Origin: DATLMR01 sp964615905
GTDB taxonomy: Bacteria > Acidobacteriota > Blastocatellia > UBA7656
Direction of reading: 5' to 3'
DNA length: 64,000 nt
Assembly: GCA_964615905.1 (NCBI GenBank)
Contig: CAZTUB010000006.1
Location: forward strand, 248,001-312,000
Both the position numbers and the translations under genes were made by a program. Of the stretch, positions 26,579 to 35,538 are shown piece by piece; position 1 is the first letter of the stretch, and every line of letters starts with the position of its first letter. Below the pieces are notes generated by a model, which was given only the letters and a program-made list of their open reading frames with translations, ran no database searches and was not told the DNA's origin.

Positions 26579-26673
26579 CGTAAACCGTGAACCGTAAACC
26601 GTGACAAGTCAGAGGAGGGTGCCAGGCCGCAAACCTATTCTCTCTTGTCACGGTTTACGGTTCACGGTTTACG
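26579..26673. repeat. Palindromic heptad-repeat element, copy 3 (regulator-htrA gap)
   Basis: Perfect 30-base arms (26579-26608 and 26644-26673) surround a 35-base loop. The arms are built from 7-base units GTAAACC, GTGAACC, GTAAACC and GTGACAA. It starts 5 bases after the stop codon of the NtrC-type regulator and may act as a transcript-end hairpin. Confidence 0.9.
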
Positions 26674-26740
26674 TATTGGACTTACCCTGCTTTATTCGCT
26701 AATCTCTCTTTAACGTCACAGTGCGCAGGAGAGGACCTGG

Positions 26741-28279
26741 ATGATGCAAGAAGTAAGACCGACCTATGAAGCTCCGACCGAAAATCCTGTCTTGAATCGA
26801 CCGGCGAGAAGACGCGAAGGGCGGGTTTGGATAATCGCCACCGCCGTCGTCAGCCTGGCGGTCATACTGTTTGCCGTATATCGCGCGAGCGGCTCGCGCA
26901 ACAACTTCGCCGTCCCAGAGCTGCCGCCGCCCAGGTCTGCCGCCGTGGCCGACACGACTTCACCCTCGGAGCTTTCGCACTCATTTCGCGAGATCGCAAA
27001 GAGCATAAAGCCCGCCGTCGTCTATATCAGCATTGTCGAGCGTGTCGGAGACGGCTCCCGGTTCCCAGGCTTTTTCGGGCCGGATATTCCGCAGGAACCC
27101 GGCCAGCCTCGCCGCAGGCCCGGCGCGGGCTCAGGTTTTATAGTCACTGAAGACGGGTTTATACTCACAAACAATCACGTTGTCGGGAGCGCCGATAGCA
27201 TAGACGTAACGCTCGGAGACGGTCGGCAATTCAAAGGCAGGCTCATCGGCACCGACCCCGAAACCGATCTGGCCGTGGTCAAGATCGACGCGGGCGGTCT
27301 TCCCATCGCCGTGCTCGGAGACTCGGACGAAGTCCAACAGGGCGATTGGGTGCTCGCCCTCGGAAGCCCTTACGGCTTGCAGCAAACTCTGACCGCCGGA
27401 ATCGTCAGCGCCACAGGCCGCGAGCTGCCCGGCCAGCTTCAACAGTACAGCCGTTATATCCAAACCGACGCTTCCATCAACCCCGGAAATTCCGGCGGCC
27501 CGCTCGTCAATATGCAGGGCGAGGTCATCGGCATCAACACCATGATCTTTAGCCCTTCGGGCGGGAATATCGGTATAGGTTTTTCGCTCGCCTCAAACGT
27601 CGTGCGGAATATCTTCGGGGACCTCGTCAAAAACGGCCGCATCACTCGCGGTTACCTTGGCGTGAACATCGTTCCCCTGGACGCGGCGCGAGCGCGCGCG
27701 TTCGGGCTTGAGCCAAATTCCGGCGCGTTCGTTCAGGGGCTGCCCGATACGGATAGCCCTGCCCGCAAAGCGGGTCTAAAGCCGGGCGATATCATCACCG
27801 CGTTCGACGGAAAACCCGTAAAGGCTCCGAGAGAACTGACAGACGCCGTGGCCACAACTCCCGTGGGTAAATCGGTCAAGGTCGATTTTATCAGGGACGG
27901 CCAGCCGATGTCTGTCACTGTCGAGGTGGCAGAGCGCCCGGCCCGCCAGACAGCGAGCGCAGCGCCGCCCGATCAAGGCGACAACGAGACGCAGACGACG
28001 AGGCTTGGGATAGTCGCTCAAACTCTCACGCCCGAAGCGGCCGAGCGCATGAAGCTTATTATCAAATCCGGCGCGGTCGTAAGAGAGGTCGAGCCGGGCA
28101 GCCCCGCGCAGGAAGCGGGCCTGAGGCACGGCGATGTCATCCACCGCATAGACAAGACCGAGGTGAAGTCCGTCGAAGACCTTGCCAGCGCCGCGCGTGC
28201 GCTTCAAAGCGGCGATCAGGTGCTGCTTCAGATTGAGCGCAGCGGCGAGATGAACTTCGTAACGATTACGATTGATTGA
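26741..28279 (+). CDS. HtrA/Deg-type periplasmic serine protease
   Basis: A 512-residue membrane-anchored protease with one N-terminal helix (about 30-47). The trypsin-like domain (about 85-285) has the complete triad His146 (TNNHVV), Asp176 (ETDLAVVKI) and Ser251 (GNSGGP). Two PDZ domains follow at about 300-395 and 415-510. HtrA proteins degrade or refold damaged envelope proteins. The ATG at 26741 has GGAGAGG upstream; 26744 is an alternative. It lies downstream of the two-component pair but is separated from it by repeat copy 3. Confidence 0.95.
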   Translation: MMQEVRPTYEAPTENPVLNRPARRREGRVWIIATAVVSLAVILFAVYRASGSRNNFAVPELPPPRSAAVADTTSPSELSHSFREIAKSIKPAVVYISIVERVGDGSRFPGFFGPDIPQEPGQPRRRPGAGSGFIVTEDGFILTNNHVVGSADSIDVTLGDGRQFKGRLIGTDPETDLAVVKIDAGGLPIAVLGDSDEVQQGDWVLALGSPYGLQQTLTAGIVSATGRELPGQLQQYSRYIQTDASINPGNSGGPLVNMQGEVIGINTMIFSPSGGNIGIGFSLASNVVRNIFGDLVKNGRITRGYLGVNIVPLDAARARAFGLEPNSGAFVQGLPDTDSPARKAGLKPGDIITAFDGKPVKAPRELTDAVATTPVGKSVKVDFIRDGQPMSVTVEVAERPARQTASAAPPDQGDNETQTTRLGIVAQTLTPEAAERMKLIIKSGAVVREVEPGSPAQEAGLRHGDVIHRIDKTEVKSVEDLASAARALQSGDQVLLQIERSGEMNFVTITID

Positions 28280-28291
28280 TGAGAAGTGTGC

Positions 28292-28315
28292 GGGAAGGGC
28301 GAGGCCCTTCCCTTT
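28292..28315 (+). terminator. Terminator of htrA
   Basis: The stem GGGAAGGGC/GCCCTTCCC (28292-28300 with 28304-28312) has a GAG loop and is followed by TTT. It stands between the convergent htrA and fabG-like genes. Confidence 0.8.
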
Positions 28316-28328
28316 AAAAAGCGAGCGG

Positions 28329-29075
28329 CTAGATCGCAAGCCCGCCGTCGGCTTGAATCACCTGCCCCGTAATATAGCGCGCGTCTTCTGAGAGAAGAAA
28401 TGCGGCAATGCGCGCTACCTCTCCCACGCCGCCGTAACGACCGAGCGGGATCTGCTCGATCATCTTCTGTTTGTACTCGTCCGAGAGCGCCGATGTCATG
28501 TCGGTTTCGATGAGCCCGAGCGCGAGCGCGTTCACAGTGATGTTGCGCTTGGCGACCTCTTTTGCGAGCGCTTTTGTGAACCCTATCAAGCCCGCCTTTG
28601 AAGCGGAATAGTTTGTCTGGCCAGCCATCCCGACGATGCCGCTTATCGAAGATATGTTTAATATGGCCCCCCTTCGCTGGCGGACCATCAGCGACACGGC
28701 GGGCTTTGTCACGTTGAACACGCCCTTGAGGTTTGTATCGAGGACCGCGTCCCAGTCGTCCTCGCTCATCATCATTATGAGCTTGTCGCGAGTTATGCCC
28801 GCGTTGTTGACGAGATAATCGACCGATCCGAACTCGCTTTTGACCGTCTTCACCATCTGCTCTGCCGCTTCGGTATCTGTGACGTCGGCCTGGAAGGCCC
28901 GCGCCCGCCCGCCCGCTTCGGTTATCTCCGAAGCGAGCGCGTCTGCCTTCTCCCGGTTGCTTGAGTAGCTGAAAGCGACGCTTGCTCCCCTCCGCGCAAG
29001 CTCCTCGACTATGGCCCGCCCTATGCCGCGCGAGCCGCCTGTGACGATTGCTGTCCTGCCTTCAAATCCTGACAT
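28329..29075 (-). CDS. fabG: 3-oxoacyl-ACP reductase FabG-like SDR
   Basis: A 248-residue SDR with TGGSRGIG at residues 12-19, NNAG, the catalytic Ser in ILNISSISG, and YSASKAG. The C-terminus (LLSEDARYITGQVIQADGGLAI) is the classic FabG ending. FabG reduces 3-oxoacyl-ACP in fatty-acid synthesis. Because no other fab gene is nearby and it lies 9 bases after the enolase-superfamily gene, a different ketone substrate is possible. The ATG has AAGGAGATCG upstream. Confidence 0.9.
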   Translation of the reverse strand: MSGFEGRTAIVTGGSRGIGRAIVEELARRGASVAFSYSSNREKADALASEITEAGGRARAFQADVTDTEAAEQMVKTVKSEFGSVDYLVNNAGITRDKLIMMMSEDDWDAVLDTNLKGVFNVTKPAVSLMVRQRRGAILNISSISGIVGMAGQTNYSASKAGLIGFTKALAKEVAKRNITVNALALGLIETDMTSALSDEYKQKMIEQIPLGRYGGVGEVARIAAFLLSEDARYITGQVIQADGGLAI

Positions 29076-29084
29076 TCGATCTCC

Positions 29085-30209
29085 TTACTCTTTTAACGCG
29101 ATCTCTTCCGTTCGCTTCAGACACCTGCCGATCCTCTCTTCATTGACCTCAAAGCCAATCCCCGCGCCGTCCGGCGGCTGGATCGTGCCGCGAGCGGAAA
29201 CCTCGACCGGCGGGTCGATTATGTCTTCTTCCCAGTAGCGCGAGGAGGCCGAGACATCGCCCGGAAGCGTGAAGCCTTCGAGCGTCGACATTGCGATGTT
29301 GTGCGCGCGCCCCACCCCGGATTCGAGCATGCCTCCGCACCAGACAGGTATCCCGCGATTTGAGCAGTAACTCTGAATCAGGCGGGCCTCGGTGTGCCCG
29401 CCCACGCGGCCGAGCTTGACGTTGATGATCTTGCAAGAGCCAAGCTCGTATGCGTGCCGCGCATCGCCAAGCGTCAAGATCGACTCGTCTAGACAGACGG
29501 GCGTTTTGATCTCTTGTTGAAGCTTCGCATGGTCTACAAGATCGCCCGGCGCGAGCGGTTGCTCAATCATCATCAGGTTGTACCGGTCGAGCCGCTTCAG
29601 CATGTCCGTGTCCGCGAGCGTGTAAGCGGAGTTGGCATCGACCATCAACGGGACGGACGGGAACTCTTTGCGGAGCGCTTCTACAAGGTCGACATCCCTT
29701 CCCGGCTTTATCTTTATCTTGATCCGCTGGTAGCCGCGCTCTATCTCGGTCCTGACCTTTTCGACTAACGCGGCAGTCGTCTCTTGCAAGCCGATTGAGA
29801 CGCCGCTCGCTATCTCGGACTTTGTGCCGCCGATATGTTTCCATAGCGGCAGGTTCAACAGCCTTGCTTCGAGGTCCCAGATAGCCGCCTCTATGCTCCC
29901 TTTCGCCATGCGGTTGCCGCGTATTCGCGCCAGCGCGGCGTTGACTTCGTCTGCCTTCTCGATGCGCGCCGCCGAAAGAAGCGGCGCAACGTAGTTCTTT
30001 ATAATTATCCAGGCCGTATCAATCGTCTCGTGGTTGTAGAAAGGGTCTTCGGGCGCGGTGCACTCGCCGTAGCCGAACGCTCCCGAATGATCGAAAACTC
30101 TCGTGATAAGGATTCGCCGCTTCGTCGTGCGGCCAAAGCTCGTCTCAAACGGGTATTTCAGCGGCAGCTCTATCTCTCGCAACTCGATCTTTTTGAGGTT
30201 TAATTTCAT
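29085..30209 (-). CDS. menC: Enolase-superfamily enzyme, OSBS / N-succinylamino acid racemase type
   Basis: A 374-residue member of the MenC/NSAR branch of the muconate-lactonising group. Catalytic features are visible: the KxK motif (RIKIKIKPG, Lys near 164-168), metal ligands Asp191 (VDANSAY), Glu216 (MIEQPL) and Asp241 (LDESI), and the second catalytic Lys265 (INVKLGRVGG). The same fold carries out o-succinylbenzoate synthesis for menaquinone or N-succinylamino acid racemisation. Here menaquinone appears to come from futalosine (mqnE in the window). The upstream neighbour is a GNAT transferase, so the racemase role is the more likely one. The symbol menC is a family label only. Confidence 0.85.
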   Translation of the reverse strand: MKLNLKKIELREIELPLKYPFETSFGRTTKRRILITRVFDHSGAFGYGECTAPEDPFYNHETIDTAWIIIKNYVAPLLSAARIEKADEVNAALARIRGNRMAKGSIEAAIWDLEARLLNLPLWKHIGGTKSEIASGVSIGLQETTAALVEKVRTEIERGYQRIKIKIKPGRDVDLVEALRKEFPSVPLMVDANSAYTLADTDMLKRLDRYNLMMIEQPLAPGDLVDHAKLQQEIKTPVCLDESILTLGDARHAYELGSCKIINVKLGRVGGHTEARLIQSYCSNRGIPVWCGGMLESGVGRAHNIAMSTLEGFTLPGDVSASSRYWEEDIIDPPVEVSARGTIQPPDGAGIGFEVNEERIGRCLKRTEEIALKE

Positions 30210-30239
30210 ATGAATTACCGGCGCTCCTCAACCGCCGAG

Positions 30240-31034
30240 CTACAGCCCCGCGCGGATACCGCCATAGGCCGTAAAATGGAACTGCTTCTCATCCGGCCCG
30301 AACAGATAGCGGCTTTCGGCCCTTGCCGTGTCTCTGACAAAACCGCGCACGATCTGCCCAAGCGATAGCTCGTGCTGAAAGCCTTCCCGCGCTCGCAGCC
30401 GCCAGCCTCTATGATCTTCGACTGACCCTGCGCGAACCGCTTCCACATTCTCAGGGATGATCACGGACCTCGCGTTTGGGTCGACCTGTGGGCGCGAGCC
30501 CGCGAGCACCGACTGCACGTGCGGCGATGTCAGCCACCATTCGGCAAAGACCCTGTCGGTTGGGACCATCGAATCGAACGCCGTCGATAGGCCCTCGCCG
30601 TAGTAGTTCACTTCGTAACGCCTGATGATCGCGCCGAGCTTGTTTATGTTAAAGTGCGCGTTTCGCGATTGAAGCGGGTCGAAGGTCCAGATTATGAGCG
30701 GGATCCCCGCATCAATTGCGAAGCCGCGTTGCGCGAGCTTCATCTGGTAGCCGATGTCTTTGTGTCGCAGGTCTTCGACGACCGCTGCCATGTGCGAGTG
30801 GTAGACGACATTTCCGTCGATCAAGGCAAGCGACGTGTGGACGAACCCGACGAGCCTGCCCGCGCGGTCGAAAGCGCCGACGGTCGGAGCCCTGCACGCC
30901 TTCGAGATCATGTAAAGACGAATCGGCATGATGTCTATGTCGTCGTCTTTCCAAACCGACCGCTCAAGCTCTATGCACTGCCGGAAATCGCCCGGCGTCA
31001 CACACTCACGAACCTCTATCTCAGCTTCCGGCAT
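30240..31034 (-). CDS. GNAT-family N-acyltransferase
   Basis: A 264-residue protein resembling the large predicted GNAT acetyltransferases of the COG3375 type. The acyl-CoA-binding core is at about 60-150 (GAFDRAGRLVGFVHTSLA, then MAAVVEDLRHKDIGYQMKLAQRG), followed by LIIWTFDPLQSRNAHFNINK. It is the first gene of the run GNAT, MenC/NSAR-like, SDR. In Geobacillus-type N-succinylamino acid racemase operons a GNAT succinylates D-amino acids for the racemase. The ATG at 31034 has no RBS, but a TATACT 8 bases upstream suggests a leaderless transcript. An in-frame ATG at 31067 is the alternative. Confidence 0.82.
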   Translation of the reverse strand: MPEAEIEVRECVTPGDFRQCIELERSVWKDDDIDIMPIRLYMISKACRAPTVGAFDRAGRLVGFVHTSLALIDGNVVYHSHMAAVVEDLRHKDIGYQMKLAQRGFAIDAGIPLIIWTFDPLQSRNAHFNINKLGAIIRRYEVNYYGEGLSTAFDSMVPTDRVFAEWWLTSPHVQSVLAGSRPQVDPNARSVIIPENVEAVRAGSVEDHRGWRLRAREGFQHELSLGQIVRGFVRDTARAESRYLFGPDEKQFHFTAYGGIRAGL

Positions 31035-31078
31035 AACGGTCGAGTATAATAAGCGCGCGACATACATTCAAGTGCGGC

Positions 31079-31108
31079 TTACCACACTCAAATTCCGCGT
31101 GCTATACT
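31079..31108 (+). promoter_or_regulatory. Predicted promoter of the FHA-PBP-RodA operon
   Basis: TTACCA (31079-31084), an 18-base spacer and TATACT (31103-31108). The ATG at 31119 lies only 10 bases after the -10 box and has no clear RBS, so the mRNA would be nearly leaderless. Confidence 0.45.
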
Positions 31109-31118
31109 AGGCCTTGAA

Positions 31119-31910
31119 ATGGCTGACGGAGACAACAGCGTACTTGATAAGGCCGAGAGCTTTGCCAGGCGTGTGCTTGAGCGACTCGGCTCGAAAATGG
31201 ATAGCAAGCTCGGTTCCGAAAACAAAGAGACGCTCAGCCCCCGCGAGGTCGGCGAGCTGACTTCGCGAATCGAGCGCGTGATCGAAGCGAGCCTTCGCGA
31301 AGACGCCGACGGCGTAAAGCGCGTGGCCCCGAACCGTTACAAGATCCTCTTTACTTATGAAGAGACTTCCCGCCTCAACACGGGGTACATAGAGGCGCTC
31401 GCCGTAGAGCTCAAAGCGACAATCTTCGAGTATATAAACAACCGCCGTTACGAGACGCTCGCCCCGATCCAGGTCGAGACGGGGCGCGATCTGTTCGCAA
31501 AGCTCACCGTCATCAAGCCCGGTTTCGAGGGCGACGATGAAGAAGTGCAGTTGAAGGGCGCGGCCGAGGTACTGCAAAAACCGGTTGACCCCAAATCCGA
31601 AAACCGTACGATCCGGCTCAAGGCGAGTGATGGAAGATCGTTCACGTTTGAGTTGAGGCCGGAAGGCGCTCCCGCATATATAGGGCGCGCGGCCGGGAAT
31701 GCCGTTAGGATCGATGATCCAAGCATTTCCCGCATGCATTGCTCGATAGCGCTGCGCACGAGCGGCGATATTGTCATCTCCGATCTGGGCAGCTCGAACG
31801 GGACCTCGACCAACGGCAAGCCGCTTGCTTCGCATGAAGCGCGACCGCTGAATCTCGACGACGCCGTGCTGGTGGGGGACGTCAAACTGACCGTTGCGGA
31901 GATCTCCTGA
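31119..31910 (+). CDS. FHA-domain protein with FhaA-type (DUF3662) N-terminus
   Basis: A 263-residue cytoplasmic protein. Residues 1-120 resemble the DUF3662 domain of mycobacterial FhaA (PREVGELTSRIERVIEASL, VAPNRYKILF). The C-terminal FHA domain (about 175-255) has the phosphothreonine-binding signature YIGRAAGN, SRMHCSI and GSSNGTSTNG. FhaA couples Ser/Thr kinase signals to peptidoglycan synthesis in mycobacteria. Here the gene also precedes a class B PBP and a RodA/FtsW gene, which supports a similar role. No kinase gene is in the window. The first two-thirds acts as linker and partner-binding region by inference. Confidence 0.87.
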   Translation: MADGDNSVLDKAESFARRVLERLGSKMDSKLGSENKETLSPREVGELTSRIERVIEASLREDADGVKRVAPNRYKILFTYEETSRLNTGYIEALAVELKATIFEYINNRRYETLAPIQVETGRDLFAKLTVIKPGFEGDDEEVQLKGAAEVLQKPVDPKSENRTIRLKASDGRSFTFELRPEGAPAYIGRAAGNAVRIDDPSISRMHCSIALRTSGDIVISDLGSSNGTSTNGKPLASHEARPLNLDDAVLVGDVKLTVAEIS

Positions 31911-32054
31911 CCCGCCGGGCAGCGCTTCTGAAAGTTCAGTCGGTTTTAGTTTTTTCCGCCGGGACGCTTGAAACCAGAATTTTTATGAGTGAGGTCCTGC
32001 CTTACACGGCCATCACACCACCGCCCGAATCCTTGTGTTCGGAGTAATCTTCTT

Positions 32055-33836
32055 ATGCTGATTCCTTTGATCTTAACGATTGTATTCGTAACGCTCGGAC
32101 TGGTTTTGACGCTTGTGCTCTTCTGGGCGGCCTGGCGCCATCGCAACCCGCCTGAGCCTTCGGGCGACGACCTGCCGGGGGACATGAAAGATTTTGGCCC
32201 GTCAGCAACCAACCGCTGGCTGCGGGGGTTGAGGGTCTTTCTCGTCCTGTTGATGGTGCTCGTGCTCGGCTTCCACTCGTACTGGGTATTCAAAGCCGAC
32301 GACCGCGAAGATTTTCGCGCGGCGAAACGGCTCGACGCGCGGAATCGACGCATAGCCGAAAGCGGGTTGAAAGGCTGGGTCTTCGACCGCAGCGGCAAGC
32401 TCGAAAACGCCCTGATACGGTATCGGTCCGACGCGGGCGTAATAAATCGCGAGTACCCGCTCGGCCCTGCCGCCGTCCACCTGACAGGGTATTCCGACTT
32501 TATCTTCGGCGCGGGCGGGATGGAATACGCCTTCCGCGACTGGCTGACGAAACCGACAAGCCTTCAAAACCAGTTGATCTCGCCCAGGCCCGTCGGCGAA
32601 GACTTGAAGGTATCTATTGACTCCTACTTCCAGCGTGACGCCGCGGCGCTCGTTCAAGCGACGGGCAAAGCTGCCGGAGCGGTCGTGCTGCTGCTGCCGA
32701 CCAACGAAGTGCTCGTGATGGCTTCATCGCCGACCTTCGACGCAAGCTCAATCGACGACGAGGACAAGTGGAGACGGCTCGCCGAACAGGCCGAGAATTA
32801 CAGGACCGTGCCGCTCAGCCCTCTTGTCAACCGCGCGCTCGGAACGCTTTCGACCGGCGGCCCCGCGTTCTATTACAGACCCGGCTCGACTTTCAAGACG
32901 TTCATCGCGGCGGTCGCTATTGACAGCGGGGTAACCGGCGAGACCTTCACATGCCGCGCCGAAGGGTACACGCCGCAAGGGTCTGGGCGAGCTATCCGCG
33001 ACTTCGCGGGCCACGTACACGGCTCGCTCGGCCTCGCCGACGCGTTCAAGGTCTCCTGCAACCAGTACTTTGTTCAACTCGGTTTAAAGCTCGGCCGCGA
33101 GCGGCTCGAAAGCTATGCTAAGCGGATGCACTACGTCACCACGCCCGATGATAGGACCGCGCGCGGTGACTACCTCTGGAGCGTGGTTCACGGCGACCCG
33201 TCAGATTTCAACTACATCTTCGCGCCGCCCGTTACGCGGTTGAACCTGTCGTCAAAGGCGACCGCGTATGACATAGGGCTTCAATCTATCGGGCAGGGTT
33301 TTTGTGATCTCACGGTTTTGGAAATGGCCGTGCTCGCGGCGACCGCCGCGTCAAGCGACGGCGCGCTCGTCGCGCCGACCTTTGAAGTAGGGCAGCCGCG
33401 CAAGGTGATAAACCAGTTCATTACGGCCCAATCCGCCGCGCAATTGCGCAACCTTATGCGAGGGGTTGTCGAAGGCGGGACCGCTTCGGGCGCATGGGCC
33501 CCGCTTGGAGGAAGGATAAGCGGCGGCGGCAAGACAGGCACAGCCGACCGCGACGTTCTGGTCTACGACCGGCAGGGCAAGCCGGTAATCGAGCGGGTGG
33601 ACGAAGACGGCACTAGGTATTACAAGACGGAGGGCGTGACCGACTCCTGGTTCATCGGCTACGCGCCCGCCGATAATCCTGTCATTGCATTTGCGGTGAT
33701 GGTCGAAAAAGGCGGCGAGGGCTCGCGCACGGCCGCGCCCATCGCGGTCAAGCTTGTCGAGAAGGCCGCTGCGCTCGGATACATAAAAGCAGGCGCGCCG
33801 GCCCCTGCCGCATCTACACCCGCGAGGCGACAGTAA
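32055..33836 (+). CDS. Class B penicillin-binding protein (transpeptidase, PbpA/FtsI type)
   Basis: A 593-residue membrane-anchored transpeptidase. Two hydrophobic segments lie near the N-terminus (about 1-25 and 58-80), where most class B PBPs have one. The penicillin-binding motifs are complete: STFK at 278-281 with the nucleophile Ser278, SCN (VSCNQYF), and KTG (SGGGKTGTAD). The N-terminal dimerisation module is short. I chose the ATG at 32055, preceded by CGGAG. Its stop TAA lies directly before the ATG of the rodA/ftsW-type gene, so the two form a cognate transpeptidase-glycosyltransferase pair. Confidence 0.92.
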   Translation: MLIPLILTIVFVTLGLVLTLVLFWAAWRHRNPPEPSGDDLPGDMKDFGPSATNRWLRGLRVFLVLLMVLVLGFHSYWVFKADDREDFRAAKRLDARNRRIAESGLKGWVFDRSGKLENALIRYRSDAGVINREYPLGPAAVHLTGYSDFIFGAGGMEYAFRDWLTKPTSLQNQLISPRPVGEDLKVSIDSYFQRDAAALVQATGKAAGAVVLLLPTNEVLVMASSPTFDASSIDDEDKWRRLAEQAENYRTVPLSPLVNRALGTLSTGGPAFYYRPGSTFKTFIAAVAIDSGVTGETFTCRAEGYTPQGSGRAIRDFAGHVHGSLGLADAFKVSCNQYFVQLGLKLGRERLESYAKRMHYVTTPDDRTARGDYLWSVVHGDPSDFNYIFAPPVTRLNLSSKATAYDIGLQSIGQGFCDLTVLEMAVLAATAASSDGALVAPTFEVGQPRKVINQFITAQSAAQLRNLMRGVVEGGTASGAWAPLGGRISGGGKTGTADRDVLVYDRQGKPVIERVDEDGTRYYKTEGVTDSWFIGYAPADNPVIAFAVMVEKGGEGSRTAAPIAVKLVEKAAALGYIKAGAPAPAASTPARRQ

Positions 33837-35510
33837 ATGGAAAAGATCAAAAACAGGTTCAGTCGCACAAGTCCTACGCTCCACCTGCTGGCCATACTCT
33901 TTATCTTTGGCCTGTCGATACTGGGCTACGTCGCGGTAATCCAATCGGGCGACCTTCGCGGCTATGAGCCGAGCAAGGTTGTCGCCGCGCGCGATCTTGG
34001 ACTCTTCATAGGCGTGCTCGCGGTCTTCTTCTGGTTTACGCGCAAGCAGAAGTATCGGGGCGAGATGCTGTTATTGACCACGGTGGTCTTTCTTTTCGCG
34101 GTCGGCATGATCGTGCAGTTCCGGCTCTTTTCAGACCCGGAGTACGGCGCGCGTGGCGGAGGGCGAGCAAGGGCGCGCGACGCGAAGGCCCAGACGATAC
34201 GCCTGCTCAATATCCAGACCGGCTACGACGACGAAAAGAAACGGTTCATGTTTGGCGACCCCAACGCCGTGCCGAAAGAGCCCACGCAGCAGTCCGATTC
34301 CGGGTATGAATACACGGTCGGCGACGTGCTCACCTCGGTCAACACCTTTATCCCAATAGCCGCGCTGGCCGCTCTGGTAGCAGGGTTCCTGATCTTCAAA
34401 AACGACAAGATGCTGCTGTGGCTCCAACGCCATTCGCTTATGATAGGGCTGGCAACCCTCTTGCCCTTTGCCGCAATCGTCCTGGTCTTCAGCGAAGAAG
34501 GCAAATTCCTCGGCCAGACGACCCCCTGGGAGGGGGTAAAAATCCTCTTCCTGCTGAGCTTCGCCGGGATGCTTGCCGACACATACACGCACCTTCGACG
34601 CACGCGCTGGGGGCTTCCGCCCGCGCGCTACCTGCTCCCATTCCTGGTCATAGCGGCGATGCCTGTGATCCCGTTTTTCGCGCTCTCGGATTTCGGGCAG
34701 ATGCTCGTCTTCTTCGGCGTTTACGTGATGCTCTACATAGTCGCCGTTCGCAAGAAGGCGCAGCTGGGCTACGCGCTGCTCTTTTTGGTCATAGCGTTTG
34801 CGGGATTCTCCGCCGTTTCGGGCGCGAGAAGCCTCTTCGGGGACCAGACGGCAAAGACGGGCTTTGGCATACCGGCCCGCGTCTATTTCCGTTTCTACTC
34901 GTGGATGAACACCTGGACCCCGCCGCCGCCTGACACCTGGTGGTGGAAGCCCGATTATGAAAGATACATAAAGGCGAAAAATCTGGTCCCGGACCCGAAC
35001 GACGAGCAGGAGATCAAGCAGAGAAATCTTGAAGCCTGGTCCGACAAGGTGCTGCAACCGTCGCAGGGGCTCTTTGGCGTAAACGAGGGGGGCGTTGTCG
35101 GCGAGGGCCTCGGCCTGGGCTACCCTGAAACCGTCCCGATCTCAGACTCTGATTTTATATACGCAGCGGTCGGAGAGGAGTTGGGTCTGCTCGGAGGGCT
35201 TGCGATCCTCATCGCGCTCGCCGCTTTCGTCTACGGCGGGTCCGCCATCAGCATACGAGCCCCTGATATGTTTACAAAGCTGCTCGCGGCGGGCTTCACG
35301 GCCTTCGTGGGATTTCAAGCCATCGTAAATATCGGCGGCGTGCTCAGGCTGCTCCCGATGACAGGGATAACGCTCCCCTTCGTGAGCCACGGCGGGTGGT
35401 CGCTTATAACCTCTTTCGCTATGCTTGGGATTCTCATGGCCTTTTCGCACCGTAACGCGGCGGTTAAACCCGTTGTAGAGCAAAAACCGGAATTTGTTCC
35501 GGTTCGCTGA
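33837..35510 (+). CDS. FtsW/RodA/SpoVE-family SEDS glycosyltransferase, enlarged
   Basis: A 557-residue polytopic SEDS protein that polymerises lipid II into glycan chains with its partner PBP. Typical C-terminal features are present: SDSDFIYAAVGEELGLLG and GITLPFVSHGGWSLI. It is about 150 residues longer than usual. Extra soluble stretches lie at about 95-160 (after QFRLFSDPEYGARGGG) and 355-415 (WMNTWTPPPPDTWWW). The ATG follows the pbp stop with no gap. The gene cannot be assigned to FtsW (division) or RodA (elongation) by sequence alone. Confidence 0.92.
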   Translation: MEKIKNRFSRTSPTLHLLAILFIFGLSILGYVAVIQSGDLRGYEPSKVVAARDLGLFIGVLAVFFWFTRKQKYRGEMLLLTTVVFLFAVGMIVQFRLFSDPEYGARGGGRARARDAKAQTIRLLNIQTGYDDEKKRFMFGDPNAVPKEPTQQSDSGYEYTVGDVLTSVNTFIPIAALAALVAGFLIFKNDKMLLWLQRHSLMIGLATLLPFAAIVLVFSEEGKFLGQTTPWEGVKILFLLSFAGMLADTYTHLRRTRWGLPPARYLLPFLVIAAMPVIPFFALSDFGQMLVFFGVYVMLYIVAVRKKAQLGYALLFLVIAFAGFSAVSGARSLFGDQTAKTGFGIPARVYFRFYSWMNTWTPPPPDTWWWKPDYERYIKAKNLVPDPNDEQEIKQRNLEAWSDKVLQPSQGLFGVNEGGVVGEGLGLGYPETVPISDSDFIYAAVGEELGLLGGLAILIALAAFVYGGSAISIRAPDMFTKLLAAGFTAFVGFQAIVNIGGVLRLLPMTGITLPFVSHGGWSLITSFAMLGILMAFSHRNAAVKPVVEQKPEFVPVR

Positions 35511-35538
35511 GATTTTGGGTAATGATTTCACGCGACTT

